DNA of 64,000 bases from Hetaerina americana (taxonomy: Eukaryota > Arthropoda > Insecta > Odonata > Calopterygidae), in assembly GCA_022747635.1 (NCBI GenBank), contig JAKTNV010000115.1, forward strand, positions 991,001 through 1,055,000, in the 5' to 3' direction. Below, in pieces: positions 24,963 to 36,883 of the stretch. A program made the translations under genes and the position numbers. Within the stretch, counting starts at the first letter, position 1. Every line of letters begins with the position of its first letter. The notes under the pieces were generated by a model, which saw nothing but the letters and a program-made list of their open reading frames with translations, had not been told where the DNA came from and did no database searches.

Positions 24963-26380
24963 TCATACCAGCTAGGGTGATAAAACATTTAGCTCCAAAC
25001 ATTGCCCCGTACCTTGAATTTATATTTAACAAATCCCTCACAGAGTGCAAAGTACCTAAGATTTGGAAAACCGCGCAAATAACGCCTATTTTTAAAAGTG
25101 GTGACAGGGAGGATCCCAGTAATTACAGACCTATATCTCTCACTTCTATCTGTTGTAAAATCTTAGAGCACATAATTGTCAGTTCAATAATGAGACACCT
25201 TGACAATATTAACTTTTTAAGTGACAATCAACACGGATTCAGGAAAACCCGCTCCTGCGAAACCCAATTAGGATTATTTACACATGATTTACTTGTATCT
25301 GGTGAGAGAGGTAGGCAAGTGGATGCCATCTTCTTAGATTTTCAAAAGGCATTTGATAAGGTCCCACATGGTAAACTCATTCATAAATTAAAGGTCGCGG
25401 GTATAAACAAGGGCGCTATAAGTTGGGTTAAAGATTTTCTTTCAGAGCGGGAACAGAGGGTAGTCCTTGATGGCGCTAGTTCCGACAGCGTTCGAGTCAC
25501 GTCGGGGGTACCTCAGGGAAGTGTGATCGGGCCGTTACTTTTCTTGATTTTTGTTAACGATTTGAACCGCGAAGTGAAAAGTAACATTAGGATGTTTGCG
25601 GATGACACGGTGATCTATCGGGAGATATCTGGGGATGAGGATCGTTTTATTCTAGCGCAGGATTTAGATTGCATTACTAAATGGTGTTCTAACTGGGGAT
25701 TGACTCTAAATTATAATAAATGTTCAGTGGTAAATTTCTTTAAAAGATCAACGGGATTTGCTTACAAATTAGCTGGAGGTGACCTAGCAGTAGTTGATAC
25801 GGTAAAATACCTAGGTGTCACATTCACTAAAGACTTAACTTGGGGGACTCACATACGTAAAGTCTGCGGTCAAGCAAATAAAAAATTGGGATTCATTAGA
25901 CGCATTGTCGGCAAAAGTGACTCAAAGGTCAAGGAACGTTGTTACCACGCTCTTGTAAGGCCTCATTTAGAATACGCATGCAGCGTGTGGGACCCGAGTG
26001 AAAAAGGTCTCATTCGGGAAATTGAGAAGGTTCAACGCCGGGCAGCCCGTTTTGTAAAAAATTCCTACGATAAAACGCAAAGCGTTACCGAAATGCTCAT
26101 GGATTTGGGGTGGGAATCATTAGAAGAGAGACGATTCAATGCAAGACTGAAATTATTAAATAAATTCAGATCCGCGTGTTTCAGCACCGAGGTCTCGCAG
26201 ATTATTCGTACTCCTACATACATTGGTCGCTTGGATCATGCATATAAAATTCGGGAAATAGATGCCAGGACTAGCCGACTCAAGGACTCCTTCTTCCCAC
26301 GGACAATACGGGATAGCAACTGTAGGATTATAGATAGTAAAAATTCCACTTGCCACCCTCAGTGTCTTAAAAATAATTAG
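24963..26380 (+). CDS. LINE-B reverse transcriptase, N-terminally truncated
   Basis: The frame can be read from 24944, but the first codons come from LINE-A; true LINE-B sequence starts at 24963, leaving about 472 codons. Motifs, counted in the frame from 24944: NYRPISLTS near 60, LDFQKAFDKV at 131-140 (motif A Asp), SGVPQGSVIGP at 187-197 (motif B), and FADD at 218-221 (catalytic). After the catalytic core comes a YLGVTF motif and the CR1/jockey-type C-terminal region (HLEYACSVWDP, VQRRAARF). No internal stop or frameshift. The upstream endonuclease is missing, so this copy cannot mobilise itself. Confidence 0.92.
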
Positions 26381-26885
26381 TTCTACTTAAATGCATGCTC
26401 CTCCACTAACCTTATGTGTTTTGTTATAATAACCCATTCTTTCCGCATGATATCATTCGTGTTCTGTTCATCTGTTTTTAAGTTTCCCTTTCAGTCCCTC
26501 TTCCCTCCCGGCGGGGGGAAATTCCTGCTACCTGCAACGTTGGGTCGAATTCCCTTCCTTTTACTGTCTCTTTGGGGGGTTGAGTGTTTTTTGGTGCATT
26601 TTCATGTGGTAGTGATGTTTCACATTCTTGCTTGTTGTGTCCTGGCTTGCGTGTTTTAGGATGGCTTTCGTGCTGTATCCTGGGGTGCAGTTTTTTGTTG
26701 TTTTGCGGTGTATGTGTTTGCATGAGTATTGGATGGAGGGAGTTTTGCATGAGTGTGTGCGCTGCTGGGGTGTAATTTTCCGTGTTGTTTTTTGCATGTG
26801 GTATTTTTCGTTTTTACGGTTGGTGACCTAACACCCCCCGCCACACGCCCTTGCGGCGGCTTGCGGGGTATTATGTAGATGTAGA
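24963..26885 (+). mobile_element. LINE-B non-LTR retrotransposon (CR1/jockey-like), 5'-truncated, nested in LINE-A
   Basis: Plus-strand element starting abruptly inside the reverse transcriptase N-terminal region (no endonuclease), so it is 5'-truncated as is usual for target-primed insertions. It has a reverse transcriptase frame to 26380, a 3' UTR of about 500 bp, and ends in CTTGCGGCGGCTTGCGGGG then short ATGTAGATGTAGATG repeats with no poly(A). Similar 3' ends occur at 42.5 kb and 56.4 kb. The reverse transcriptase signatures are of the CR1/L2/jockey group; the exact clade is inferred. Confidence 0.9.
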
Positions 26886-27367
26886 TGAATAATAACTAAG
26901 TTCGTCGGTTCTGCTTTTATCTCCACTAGTAGTATTCTATCCGTTACCTGCTCTATGTTGACTACGCTTCTTCCTACCTCTTCATTTAATACTATGGCAA
27001 CCCCTCGTTGGCTCTCGTCCCCACCGCTGTATATTATTCTATACTTATCACTCCAGTAATCCCCGCTATCTTTCCATCTCACCTCGCATAGACCTAAAAT
27101 ATCTATATTTCCCCTTTCCATCTCTCGCTTAACATTCTCCAATTTCCCTGTCCTCATCATTGTCCTAACATTCCACGTTCCTATTCTAACTAATTTTGTC
27201 TTCTTCTCCTGCGTCTTCTGTCCTGCTGCTGCTGGTTTTCCCTTGCAAGGGTTTCGTGGGATGACGACCGCGGAAGCCTTGCCTCCCCCGCTGCCGGGCA
27301 CGACACACGGCCGATTGGGCCAAGCCCCGTGGTTGCCAGGACTCAAATTATCTCTATTGTCCATCAT
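26886..27367 (-). CDS. LINE-A endonuclease N-terminal part
   Basis: Minus-strand frame starting at ATG 27365-27367. After a basic, low-complexity leader of about 55 residues comes the apurinic-endonuclease-like fold: GTWNVRTM (metal-site Asn), then ILGLCEVRW (catalytic Glu), and a beta-strand segment ending in NLVII at the LINE-B junction. The next residues of this domain are found at 24962 and below, in frame. Past the junction the translation runs into the LINE-B tail (HLHLHN...), which is not native. No stop codons in the native part. Confidence 0.85.
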
Positions 27368-27641
27368 ATTTTTCTAGGGAATGATAATTGAGGTGGTTTC
27401 CCGTTGCCTTCCTCAATAGTGTTTTTAACGTGACACCATCACTTACTGGCCGCCCCACTGGGGTCAGACGCCATTGCAGCCGCCTCACTGAGGAACAGAC
27501 GCTGCGTGGACTACCTTTCGTCTGGCTCCTAACCTTCGACCTATCTGGCATGGGTGACCCTACCAGGAGCAATAATTATTACTCCCGCCAGCACAGCTCT
27601 AGGGGTCATCGGAACGCACAAGCCCTTCCACCACGTCAAGG

Positions 27642-27642
<1 letters not shown>
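27368..27642 (-). other. LINE-A 5' region
   Basis: GC-richer than the flanks and continuous with LINE-A up to the (TA)n at 27643. A short overlapping frame (27354-27572) could be a 5' UTR or a small upstream ORF; I cannot assign a domain. Confidence 0.5.
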
Positions 27643-27684
<42 letters not shown>

Positions 27685-27724
27685 TACCTGTATATATATA
27701 CATACACACATATATATATATATT
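27643..27724. repeat. (TA)n microsatellite at the 5' end of LINE-A
   Basis: (TA)n at 27643-27680, then broken TA/CA units to 27724. It abuts LINE-A directly. Confidence 0.9.
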
Positions 27725-27780
27725 TATATTTCCGCTGGTAATCTTCTCGACTCCAACTTCTTCACTGTTCCTGTGTTTGT

Positions 27781-27870
27781 CTTTTATATGTGCTCCTATT
27801 CCTTATATCTATTTCGATGTGAATGAATACAGGTATGAGTTCGCCATTGGACGGCTTTTGTGTTTGAAAG
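27781..27870. repeat. Repeat Y, copy 1
   Basis: Sequence containing CCTATTCCTTATAT, GTTCGCCATTGG and TTGTGTTTGAAAGT. It is similar along its length to 49291-49385. Both copies sit just outside the 5' side of a LINE-A copy, separated from it by (TA)n, in the same relative orientation. Confidence 0.6.
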
Positions 27871-27879
27871 TACCGGCTT

Positions 27880-28014
27880 GTATATATGTATATATGTGTG
27901 CATTCAATACGTATGTATATGTATATATATATGTATACACATAAATGTGCACATTTATTAATATATATATAAATATATATTTATTTATATATATCATATT
28001 TGGACGGCACAATA

Positions 28015-28074
<60 letters not shown>
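27880..28074. repeat. (TA)n / TATG microsatellite tracts
   Basis: Broken TA and TATG units, then pure (TA)n at 28018-28072. Confidence 0.9.
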
Positions 28075-28075
<1 letters not shown>

Positions 28076-28255
28076 ACAATACACAGTAACACACAATATA
28101 GAAACACAAAAAAAAAGAACACTCACACGTATTTTCTTGATATTTCGACGGAAACAATTCGTCTTCCTCTGAAGATATAGAAGTATATATAATACGTAAA
28201 AGGGCACTCACATTTCAGAGAGTTTAAGTTTTCGGCCTTCTTCAGGTCAGACAGC
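28075..28255. repeat. Repeat X (modules X2 and X1), hammerhead-like
   Basis: Module X2 (28075-28185) matches the palindrome arms at 51614-51815: ACACAAAAA, GAACACTCACACG, CTTGATATTTCGACGG, GAAGATATAGAAGT. Module X1 (28190-28255) matches 51440-51505: ACGTAAA, TTTCGGC, TTCTTCA, GTCAGAC. On the minus strand both have the layout of a hammerhead-ribozyme core (CUGAAGA-like, short stem, GAAA), with departures from consensus. Such motifs are known in Penelope-like retroelements; the assignment here is inference. Confidence 0.5.
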
Positions 28256-28284
28256 TCATACATGTGTTTGTATTTGTACATATA

Positions 28285-28289
<5 letters not shown>

Positions 28290-28332
<43 letters not shown>
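28290..28332. repeat. (TA)n microsatellite
   Basis: TA run next to the left terminus of the mariner remnant at 28335. Confidence 0.9.
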
Positions 28333-28334
<2 letters not shown>

Positions 28335-29000
28335 CGAGGGGGGGACCCAAAAAGAACTTGTTAACCCAATTGTTATAGATTGTTTAGTTCTCGATACATT
28401 TAAATTAAATTTTGTTCACCTTCAAAGTATTCACCATTGACCACAATGCACTTTTCCAAACGGTGCTTCCATTGTTCGAAACATTTCTGAAATTCATCTA
28501 TTTATCGGGATGTCCTTTAAGCCTTCAAGGGATATTTGTTTTACCTCCTCCACAGTGTCAAAACGCTTTCCTTTCATGTCCCTTTGAGTGAGTCTGGGGA
28601 ACAAAAAGAAGTCACAGGGAGCTTGATTCGGTGAGTGGGGGGGTGGACAATCGATTTCATCCCGTTTTTCGTCAAACATTGCATCACGGAGAGGGCGGTA
28701 TGAGCCAGCGCGTTGTCATGATGAAAGAACCAGTCGCCTGTGTGCCAAAGATCTGCTCTTTTCTCCCGGACACTCTCCCTCAATCCGTCCCAAATACCTA
28801 CCGTGAGTCTTGAATGAATGAGAATAACACTATGACGATCTATGTAAAGATAAAAGTACCAAAATATATTATCAAGTAATAATCTAACAGATATTACGAC
28901 TCCACTCCAATGATTCCTGGTAAAGTTGGAATTGCGCTTCCCTGGATTTGCTGGGTACAGAAGTTTGAAGAGAAGCGACGAATTCTCTGCCATTCATCTC
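28335..29000 (-). mobile_element. Mariner-like element, truncated at its 5' (right) side
   Basis: The left end CGAGGGGGGGACCCAAAAAG looks like a mariner-type terminal inverted repeat and sits beside a TA tract. The minus-strand content is the second half of a DD34D transposase. No matching right terminal repeat or N-terminal transposase half is visible, so the element is truncated near 29.0 kb. Confidence 0.75.
28494..28820 (-). pseudogene. Mariner transposase fragment, frameshifted
   Basis: Minus-strand translation shows the mariner catalytic block: FHHDNALAHT (second Asp) and SPNQAPCDFFLFP (third Asp), 34 residues apart once a frameshift is crossed, i.e. the DD34D signature. The shift is in a G7 run on the plus strand (28637-28643): one frame reads to IVHPP and another resumes with PPHSPNQ. 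The N-terminal DNA-binding domain and the first catalytic Asp are not recognisable. Cannot give active transposase. Confidence 0.8.
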
Positions 29001-32000
29001 ATTAACAAAGGCGGGCGTTATTCGACCGGTACTGAAGTTCGATCGGATCGTTCTCTCTTTCATGAATGATAAACGTAGCCATTATGTTTTCAACAACCCT
29101 ACTTTAGATTTGAAATACCATTTCTACCACGTAGACACAATTATGAATTTATTCTTAACAGAATGAATAGCCTTTTCCCGTCTATGACGACAAGTCTATG
29201 ACGTGAAATACAAATATAGACATCATCTGGCTTACTACTGGGAAATTGCACTCCAAAAGGAATACAGTGACTAGTTCTGAGAGGGAGAGCTGACGCAGCA
29301 ATTAATAACCGAAATTTCTTCGGAGTTTAAAGTTCAAGTTTGCAAGTTTGCTGTGTCCTCGGTAACCTGGCGGATTACCAATTTCGGCAGATTAACGTGG
29401 ACCAAGGAATTCTTAGTGAAGTTTGGAAAGTATATAGATATATCTCCTGAATGCCGATTCAAATGGTATGAGTTGGCTGAACCTCAAAAAAACTTGGCTA
29501 TGTAAGTATTATACCGTCAAATTCTCGTCGAAGAAAGAGGAGCCTACGAGGATGTACGTGGTCAGGAGAGAAAGATGATTTCAGAGAGAAGGGTGAAGAA
29601 CGAGGGAAGGCTTGGAAATATCCAAATTGCGTTTTCCTACCAAGTTATTGCCACCACCGGAGGGGAGAATGTGGGGCACTTAGCGCACTTAGCAGGCACG
29701 CCCGGAGGAAAGAGTGAAACTGTGGGTTTTGCGCCCTTTCTTCGCCCCTTCCCGACTTATTATAATATAGAAAGGTGGCAGAAAATGGGACCGTGCTCAG
29801 GAATGGAAAACAGCGGGAATGCGAAGGGCCCGGGGCCGGTGGATTATGTTCGGAGTGCATCACACACTCCCTCATTTTTCTCCAGGGGCCCACTGGAAAT
29901 GTGGATCGAGAGGAAAGGATGGAATTGAGGACTGGAAGGGTAAGAGTGAGGGGAGAGAAATGAAGAAATGGGAAGAAGAAGGAGTAATTGTGACTTAGTA
30001 GCAGAGGGGAGAGGGAAAGGGGGGGTGAATATAAACGGCTAGGTAATGCAGTCCTCAGACCCTCTACTTATGAGCCAAGCTCCCTCTATCCGCGGTGATA
30101 TCGGGCTACTTTTCAAAGGTGAGGGTGGCGTTAACCCTGAGGAGGTTGGATCTTCACTGCACGAGTCCTAAGTACCACCTTAAGTTCATGCAATAACGAC
30201 GAGGGATGGAAAGTAATTGTAGAAAACACCCATACCTGCGTATCTCCTAAACTACTATATGTCCGTACAGTTTTCAAAGCGTACAGTTATGTCGTACAGT
30301 TTTCTCTTAGGTTCTTATTTATGTTCAAAATATTCTCTAAAACTTATTTTAGACTAGTTTTGAGGCTAAACTCTTGAAAGTATGTTATTTTGCCTGTTTT
30401 CTCCCTAAAAATTATTTATAATCATTTAAAAAAGGCGGATAGGGACTGCTGTGTTAAGATTATTACTAATTTTATGCAATTGGACACACGATCTTCGTTT
30501 TTCGTGGGAACCGCATGTGTTTCTGCATCGCTAATGCATCATTCTTCTAGTGGCAGTCCTCCACCATCATGAGGATAGCATGTATAAAAACTTGGATAAT
30601 TATTGTCGATTTTCAAAGAAACTAACGCGGTAAGACCTTGTTTTACCGTCGTCATTTGAGTGAGCTCAATTACAGCAGATAGAGGAAATTCTATAAAAAT
30701 GATATCTCAATGCATCCTTCAGGCGTTTGAAAATCATACACGCAGGGTGTAGTGCCATTTCCTTTCTCTACGATAACATTCGGTTTGCCACGAGGTTCTA
30801 TTTACCAGGAAAGTCAGTAAAGTTTGAGTTTCAAATAGTGTTTTCCACAGGGATCACATGGGGTTTTAACCCAGCAACATCAGGCCAGTTGCTAAAGGCT
30901 TTACCCACCGAGTTTATGACGTCTGACACTCACCACGCTACGCATCCAAAATTTGTCACCAGAGAAACGACGACAAGAGGATGACCACACTTCATGTTTA
31001 CTATGTAAAATATTTGTGAAACGAAGCATTTTTACCCTAGATAGATGTAATCGCCATTGTATTTAGTTCACGGATTAAAGAGTAGGTTTTGAACAATATT
31101 TTGATATTTTAGTGGAAATCCCGATGATCCAGCTATAATCAATTTCCTTCTTTACTTCTTTAAATTTCTCCAATCTCTTTCATATCTACAAAAAGACCTG
31201 CCCTCATTTTCCCCCCTGCCGTCGCCGTCCACTGTTACACTGGAAACACACAGCCTAGCAGATAATATCGTTGAAATATTCATGCCAACTTTCTAAATTT
31301 ACATTTAGAACCATTCATTTCGCTGAGTTCACTGGGGTGAAATGTATGCATCATCATCAATAATAGATTTTATGGGAGAATTGGAAAGGGGAAATACATT
31401 TCTCGTCCCCAGAAACGCATCCTGTGGGCGATGGGACGAATCAGAGGTAAAACGCTACGTTTGACAGATGAAAAAACAATTGAAAGCCGATCCACGCAAA
31501 TCCGCTGCAACGATAATAATCCTCATTCATTGAGCAGACATTCCCACGCACAATACCGTTCCCTCTGGTGATGGTATTTTCGAGATTGGACTCAATACCT
31601 CAGCTTTAAGTGTAGTAGGCGATCGCGTTTGATCCTCTCATATCCCGATATTTGTCTTTAGGATAGTATCATATTATTCATAGATACGTAATTGCAATGA
31701 AAACATTTTTGTCCCATCACACAATTGGGTGAAAACAAGAGGGTATCCTTCACCCAACCTCTTTGCTCAGCGAGTTCTGGTGCCTGCTTCCGGAAGCACT
31801 TTTGTGTCCCCCACTTAAGAGAAGGACTGAAATGACATAATAAATTGAGTGAAACAATATATTACGCAATTTACCTGTATTTTTGCAGTGAGATGGTATG
31901 ACGTACTACCGAGGAGTGTTGAACTTTGAATCAGGGACCTATGAATCGATATTTCTCCGTCAAATCAAATCTCAAATCGGATCGGAAATGAAGTTTGGAA

Positions 32001-33109
32001 ATCAAATCGAATCACCTGAAATGTCATTTCTTTAAACGCCTCGCACAACTTTTTCTCTCTTCGTAAAAGAGCATCTCCGAAGCCAGCATTCGCTCTCAAC
32101 AGTTTTTCTTATTTCTTGGTTAATATAGTAACAGTAATTTTATCTTTACTATCCATTTTTATTCATCAAAATAGCGTGCTCGAATCTAATTTCAGATTCA
32201 TTTAAAGGACACTAAACTCTATCAAAAACCGTCCTGAACTGCTTTCGCCTATGGATTTGAGATTATTATGACGCACCCGTAAGCAGTCATAACTCTATGT
32301 GATTAGATTATAACGTCTATTCCCAAAAAGGCTGACAATATTGACCCGTTTTTGCTTGTCTATTTGATCAGAAACTGTTTCAAGTGTCGAAATTTGGCGC
32401 TTAAGTACGTAATAGAGAGACTTACCCGTTACAAGTCTTTCATGTTTTTTCAATCATAATACTGCGAAACGAAATGAAAAGAGTCAGAAAGAATGTGAAG
32501 CTTAAAGATTGTATGAGAATATAGGGTGTTGCTGTCTTTTTTCGTGTTAAGATGGGCGTAGATGGAGGGTATTACTTCAAATTTTACTTTTTTCGTCAAT
32601 TGGTACCAATCCTTCATATATCATGTTTCCTGTCGGCTTCAGATATATCCAAGGGCTTTACGAGTACCATAATTCATCATCGGTATGGATAGGTTAATTA
32701 TTTATCTTCTTCTAACTGATTCCGTCTAATATTCCGGCAACGAGTAACTTTAAGAGAAAATGAGTGTGGTCTAAATGTAGTGTAAACTTTTGCTCAAATA
32801 CAGTGGAGAAATTTACTCAACGGAAATTTACTTTGTTGAGGAAACTCTACAGCTCGAAATTAAACTAATTAGCCTGAACATACAGCCTGTATACGTTATG
32901 TATTAATCGTAATTATTATTTGATATTGAATCCTTTATTTTGATTTTTGATGATCAGAAACTTAACACCGCTCCCCTTCTTAGCCTCACCAAATATGACA
33001 TTAATTGAGATTCCTCTTTGCTATGAACTATTTCGCAATATACTAATGTCTATCTATTTCCATTCTGTCAAAAAGGCCTGTAGTTTTCCTTAATTTACCT
33101 TGCTTGCTT
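29001..33109. other. Low-copy sequence
   Basis: About 4.1 kb without a recognised gene or repeat. A GC-richer open patch at 29,575-29,930 is open on both strands and has no domain. Short frames at 30390-30984 are unremarkable. Confidence 0.35.
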
Positions 33110-33310
33110 GACGTTCTACCCTCTATCACAGTCTTCAAATTCGATCGCAAATCAAAATGCCTTGCATCCACCTTCCTTTCCTCCTTAGGATTATTTCCAC
33201 TAATAATCCTCTATTCTGCCCCGTAATTCCTGGTAGTTGCTTGATTGTTATATTTTCCGAAAATCTTACTGTATTTTATTATTTTCTAAAACCACGTCTT
33301 CAAAGTTTCC
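33110..33310 (-). mobile_element. LINE-A relic, C-terminal coding fragment
   Basis: GACGTTCTACCCTCTATCAC and CAGTCTTCAA match the minus-strand LINE-A 3' coding part (22556-22600), then the similarity decays through CCACCTTCCTTTCCTCCTTAGGATT. Heavily degraded. Confidence 0.65.
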
Positions 33311-33324
33311 AATGTACATACGTC

Positions 33325-33400
33325 TATGATTTTGATGATGACTGCTGTGCCGTCGAAACGTCAAAAATACATATTTGAGTGTCCTTTCTTTGTGTTTTTA
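33325..33400 (+). repeat. Hammerhead-like repeat fragment
   Basis: The plus strand reads TTGATGATGAC, a 9-base loop, then GTCGAAACGTC. This matches a hammerhead core (UGAUGA, stem II GAC/GUC, GAAAC) and is followed by sequence like that of repeat X (TTGAGTGTCCTTTCTTTGTG). Such motifs are described in Penelope-like elements; flanks are too short to assign. Confidence 0.4.
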
Positions 33401-33417
33401 TGTTTTAAAAATCTATA

Positions 33418-33500
33418 GTTTATATATATAATATATATTTGTATATATACGTAATATAATATATATGTATATAATACACATATATATTTTTTATTTATTT
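33418..33500. repeat. Interrupted TA-rich microsatellite
   Basis: TATATA units broken by TTTG, CG and CACA. Confidence 0.85.
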
Positions 33501-34118
33501 ATGTATGGCCTCATATTACAGTATCTAACTAAAACCAATAGTAATTAACGTTTAAAAATCTAGACCCATGCTCATAATTCGTCCTAGAGAGAGGAAGAGC
33601 CCATCAAGGGGGTCTACAGCAAAGCCCTCTTACCTTCCCAAGACTCCGGGGAAGTTTACCGCGTTTGCATCTAGATCTTTTCTTGAAACCCCTATTTGCA
33701 GTTCACGGAACCCTAAGGTTTCGCGGAACACTTGCTCTATGGTAATGCGGGAGGGGAAAGGTGTTTTGGGGCCGGTAGGGGTGGACTTGGGAGGGGGATG
33801 AAGCAGGGAGAGGGGAGGGGACAGAATGGAGGAAGAGGGAAGGGGAAGTTTTGGGGAAGGAAAAAGAGTGCGGGGTAGGGCGATGTAAGGCACAGCGGTG
33901 GAGCGCGGCCACGGGGGAGGAGGGTAGAGGGGCGGAGGTGGGTTCTGGGGAAGGCAAACGAGAGAACAAGGAATATGCCGCAGAGCAGATTACGGGCGAG
34001 GGTGCTTGTTTAAAAAATGCGATTTCATGGAGGGAGGATGTGCGAGGAGACGGAATTAACCGCGGGACGTGGGAACGAGGAAGCATGGCGGGGCGTTGGC
34101 GAGATCGAACGCAATATA
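33501..34118. other. Low-copy sequence with a purine-rich stretch
   Basis: 33,740-33,960 is G/A-rich on the plus strand, which leaves both strands open by composition (e.g. 33703-34128 minus). No gene supported. Confidence 0.35.
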
Positions 34119-34244
34119 CAGTGCGCATTTGTCGGGGTAATTCCTTAGAGATTCATATTCCATGGATACCTATACTTGTGCGTACATTTATACATGTATG
34201 TGTGTATATATATGTATATATATATGTATATGTATGTATGTATG

Positions 34245-34325
<81 letters not shown>

Positions 34326-34551
34326 TTGTGTGTGTGTGCGCGTGCGTGCGTGCGTGTGTGTGTGTACATACCTGTACACATAATGCCACGATGGAACCAC
34401 CTAGGGGAACATTATACAAAAGAGACGGCTCAGTAAAACATTCAAGATCGCATATAAACTTCTACTAACTCTTTCGGTGGTATATTCCACTGCATATCGT
34501 ATATACATATCATGCAAATCTGTGTGGAATTACCCCGACGAATGCGCACTG
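34119..34551. mobile_element. 433-bp MITE with 26-bp terminal inverted repeats and internal microsatellite
   Basis: The left end (34119-34144, CAGTGCGCATTTGTCGGGGT...) and the right end (34526-34551) are inverted repeats of 26 bp with one mismatch. Both are flanked by TA (34117-34118 and 34552-34553), the Tc1/mariner-type target duplication. The interior codes for nothing recognisable. About 170 bp of it is an alternating TA, TG, CG tract. Classed as a non-autonomous TA-inserting element. Confidence 0.88.
34198..34372. repeat. Compound (TA)n-(TG)n-(CG/TG)n tract inside the MITE
   Basis: Starts with TATG units, becomes pure (TA)n from about 34250 to 34306, then (TG)n and GCGTGCGTGC. Almost perfectly alternating purine-pyrimidine, so potentially Z-DNA forming at the TG/CG end. 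Tyr/Ile-, Val/Cys- and His/Thr-rich frames here are artefacts. Confidence 0.95.
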
Positions 34552-34569
34552 TATGTTTGTATGTATATA

Positions 34570-36021
<1,452 letters not shown>

Positions 36022-36172
36022 GAGGGTCATCCGGAAAGTAGTACCCGTTCGTGCCGCATGAAGTGCTGACGACGCGAGTAGCCGCTGGACGAGGTCAGAT
36101 AGCTTCAGTGGCTTGTCTGCCTTCTCTGAGCCAAGTTGCGTGACGCTAGCATTGCCTGTGTTGTTTCTGTGA

Positions 36173-36580
36173 TTGTTTACAATGTTTAAAAAAATTGAGA
36201 ACGCCGCCAGTTGTGAAGTGAGGGCAGTGATTAAATTCCTCAATGCAAGAAACGTTCGCCCATGTGATATTCATCGCCAATTAAAGGAGGTGTATGGAGA
36301 CAATGTAATGGACGAGTCGCCTGTTCGGCGGTGGTGTCGCAACTTCAACATGGGGAGGGGGAACACACACGACGATGAGCGTTCGGAGAGACCGTCTGTC
36401 ATTACAGACCAACTGGTGAGCTCAGTTGACGAATTCGTGAGGAACGATCGGCGCGTCACAATTGATGACATCTGTGAGCATTTTCCCAATGTTTCTCGAA
36501 CAATTGTTCATGAAATTGTTAAACACCATCTGCATTATGCAAAAATTTGTGCAAGATGGGTCCCTCGCGTATCTCAATGA
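36173..36580 (+). CDS. Mariner-type transposase DNA-binding domain only (135 aa)
   Basis: An intact frame begins with ATG ([20 protein letters not shown]) and covers the paired helix-turn-helix region that binds terminal repeats in mariner transposases: helices around residues 12-60 with [13 protein letters not shown], the linker DDERSERPS near 65-73, and the second domain near 80-125 ([25 protein letters not shown]). It ends with [14 protein letters not shown], just where the catalytic domain should begin. The catalytic region is missing; 36575-36674 in another frame carries the normal C-terminal residues (GIQKLVTRYDKCLNLLGDYVEK). A DNA-binding-only protein could act as a repressor of related elements. 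That role is inference. Confidence 0.75.
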   Translation: MFTMFKKIENAASCEVRAVIKFLNARNVRPCDIHRQLKEVYGDNVMDESPVRRWCRNFNMGRGNTHDDERSERPSVITDQLVSSVDEFVRNDRRVTIDDICEHFPNVSRTIVHEIVKHHLHYAKICARWVPRVSQ

Positions 36581-36674
36581 GCTGGCGGCGAAGGACTATG
36601 CAGCAGGAATACAGAAACTTGTCACACGTTATGACAAATGCCTTAATTTGCTTGGAGATTATGTTGAGAAGTAG
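36575..36674 (+). pseudogene. C-terminal remnant of the deleted mariner transposase
   Basis: Encodes AAKDYAAGIQKLVTRYDKC followed by LNLLGDYVEK and a stop, the conserved C-terminus of irritans/SETMAR-type transposases, out of frame with the N-terminal ORF. The deletion junction lies within about 36560-36580. Confidence 0.75.
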
Positions 36675-36773
36675 TTTAAAGTATCCTCTTTCAAATAAAA
36701 TTTTTTATGTTTGTTAATATTTACTTTTGTGTCTTTATTTCACGAACGGGTACTACTTTCCGGATGACCCTCG

Positions 36774-36883
36774 TATGTATATATATATGTATGTGAGTGT
36801 GTACTTGTGTTATTAATTTATACCAAGGGAGAGAATATTTGATACGTTTTATCGCAACCTTAGGCCCCGCTGTTGATATACTA
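36774..36883. other. Spacer between two mariners
   Basis: About 110 bp with short TA/TG repeats. Confidence 0.6.

Larger units (their letters stand above)
22369..27642 (-). mobile_element. LINE-A non-LTR retrotransposon (RTE-like), split by LINE-B
   Basis: Minus-strand LINE in two parts: 26886-27642 (5' part, endonuclease start) and 22369-24962 (rest of endonuclease, reverse transcriptase, 3' UTR, poly(A)). LINE-B (24963-26885) interrupts it in opposite orientation. The reading frames on both sides join in frame if one copy of the shared TGAAT is removed, giving roughly 990 codons without stops. (TA)n lies at both outer ends (22271-22346 and 27643-27680), suggesting insertion into a TA microsatellite. 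The C-terminal region (AFEMWVWRRMEKVKWTEKK, then GKRGKGR) resembles RTE-type elements; the clade is inferred from memory. At least seven other fragments of the same family occur in the window. Confidence 0.9.

Noticed and set aside
34145..34468. Several Tyr/Ile/Cys/His-rich open frames
   Set aside because: Translations of TA/TG repeats inside the MITE. Same for frames at 1338-1599, 27554-28350, 35731-36061, 49514-49943 and 51198-52017.
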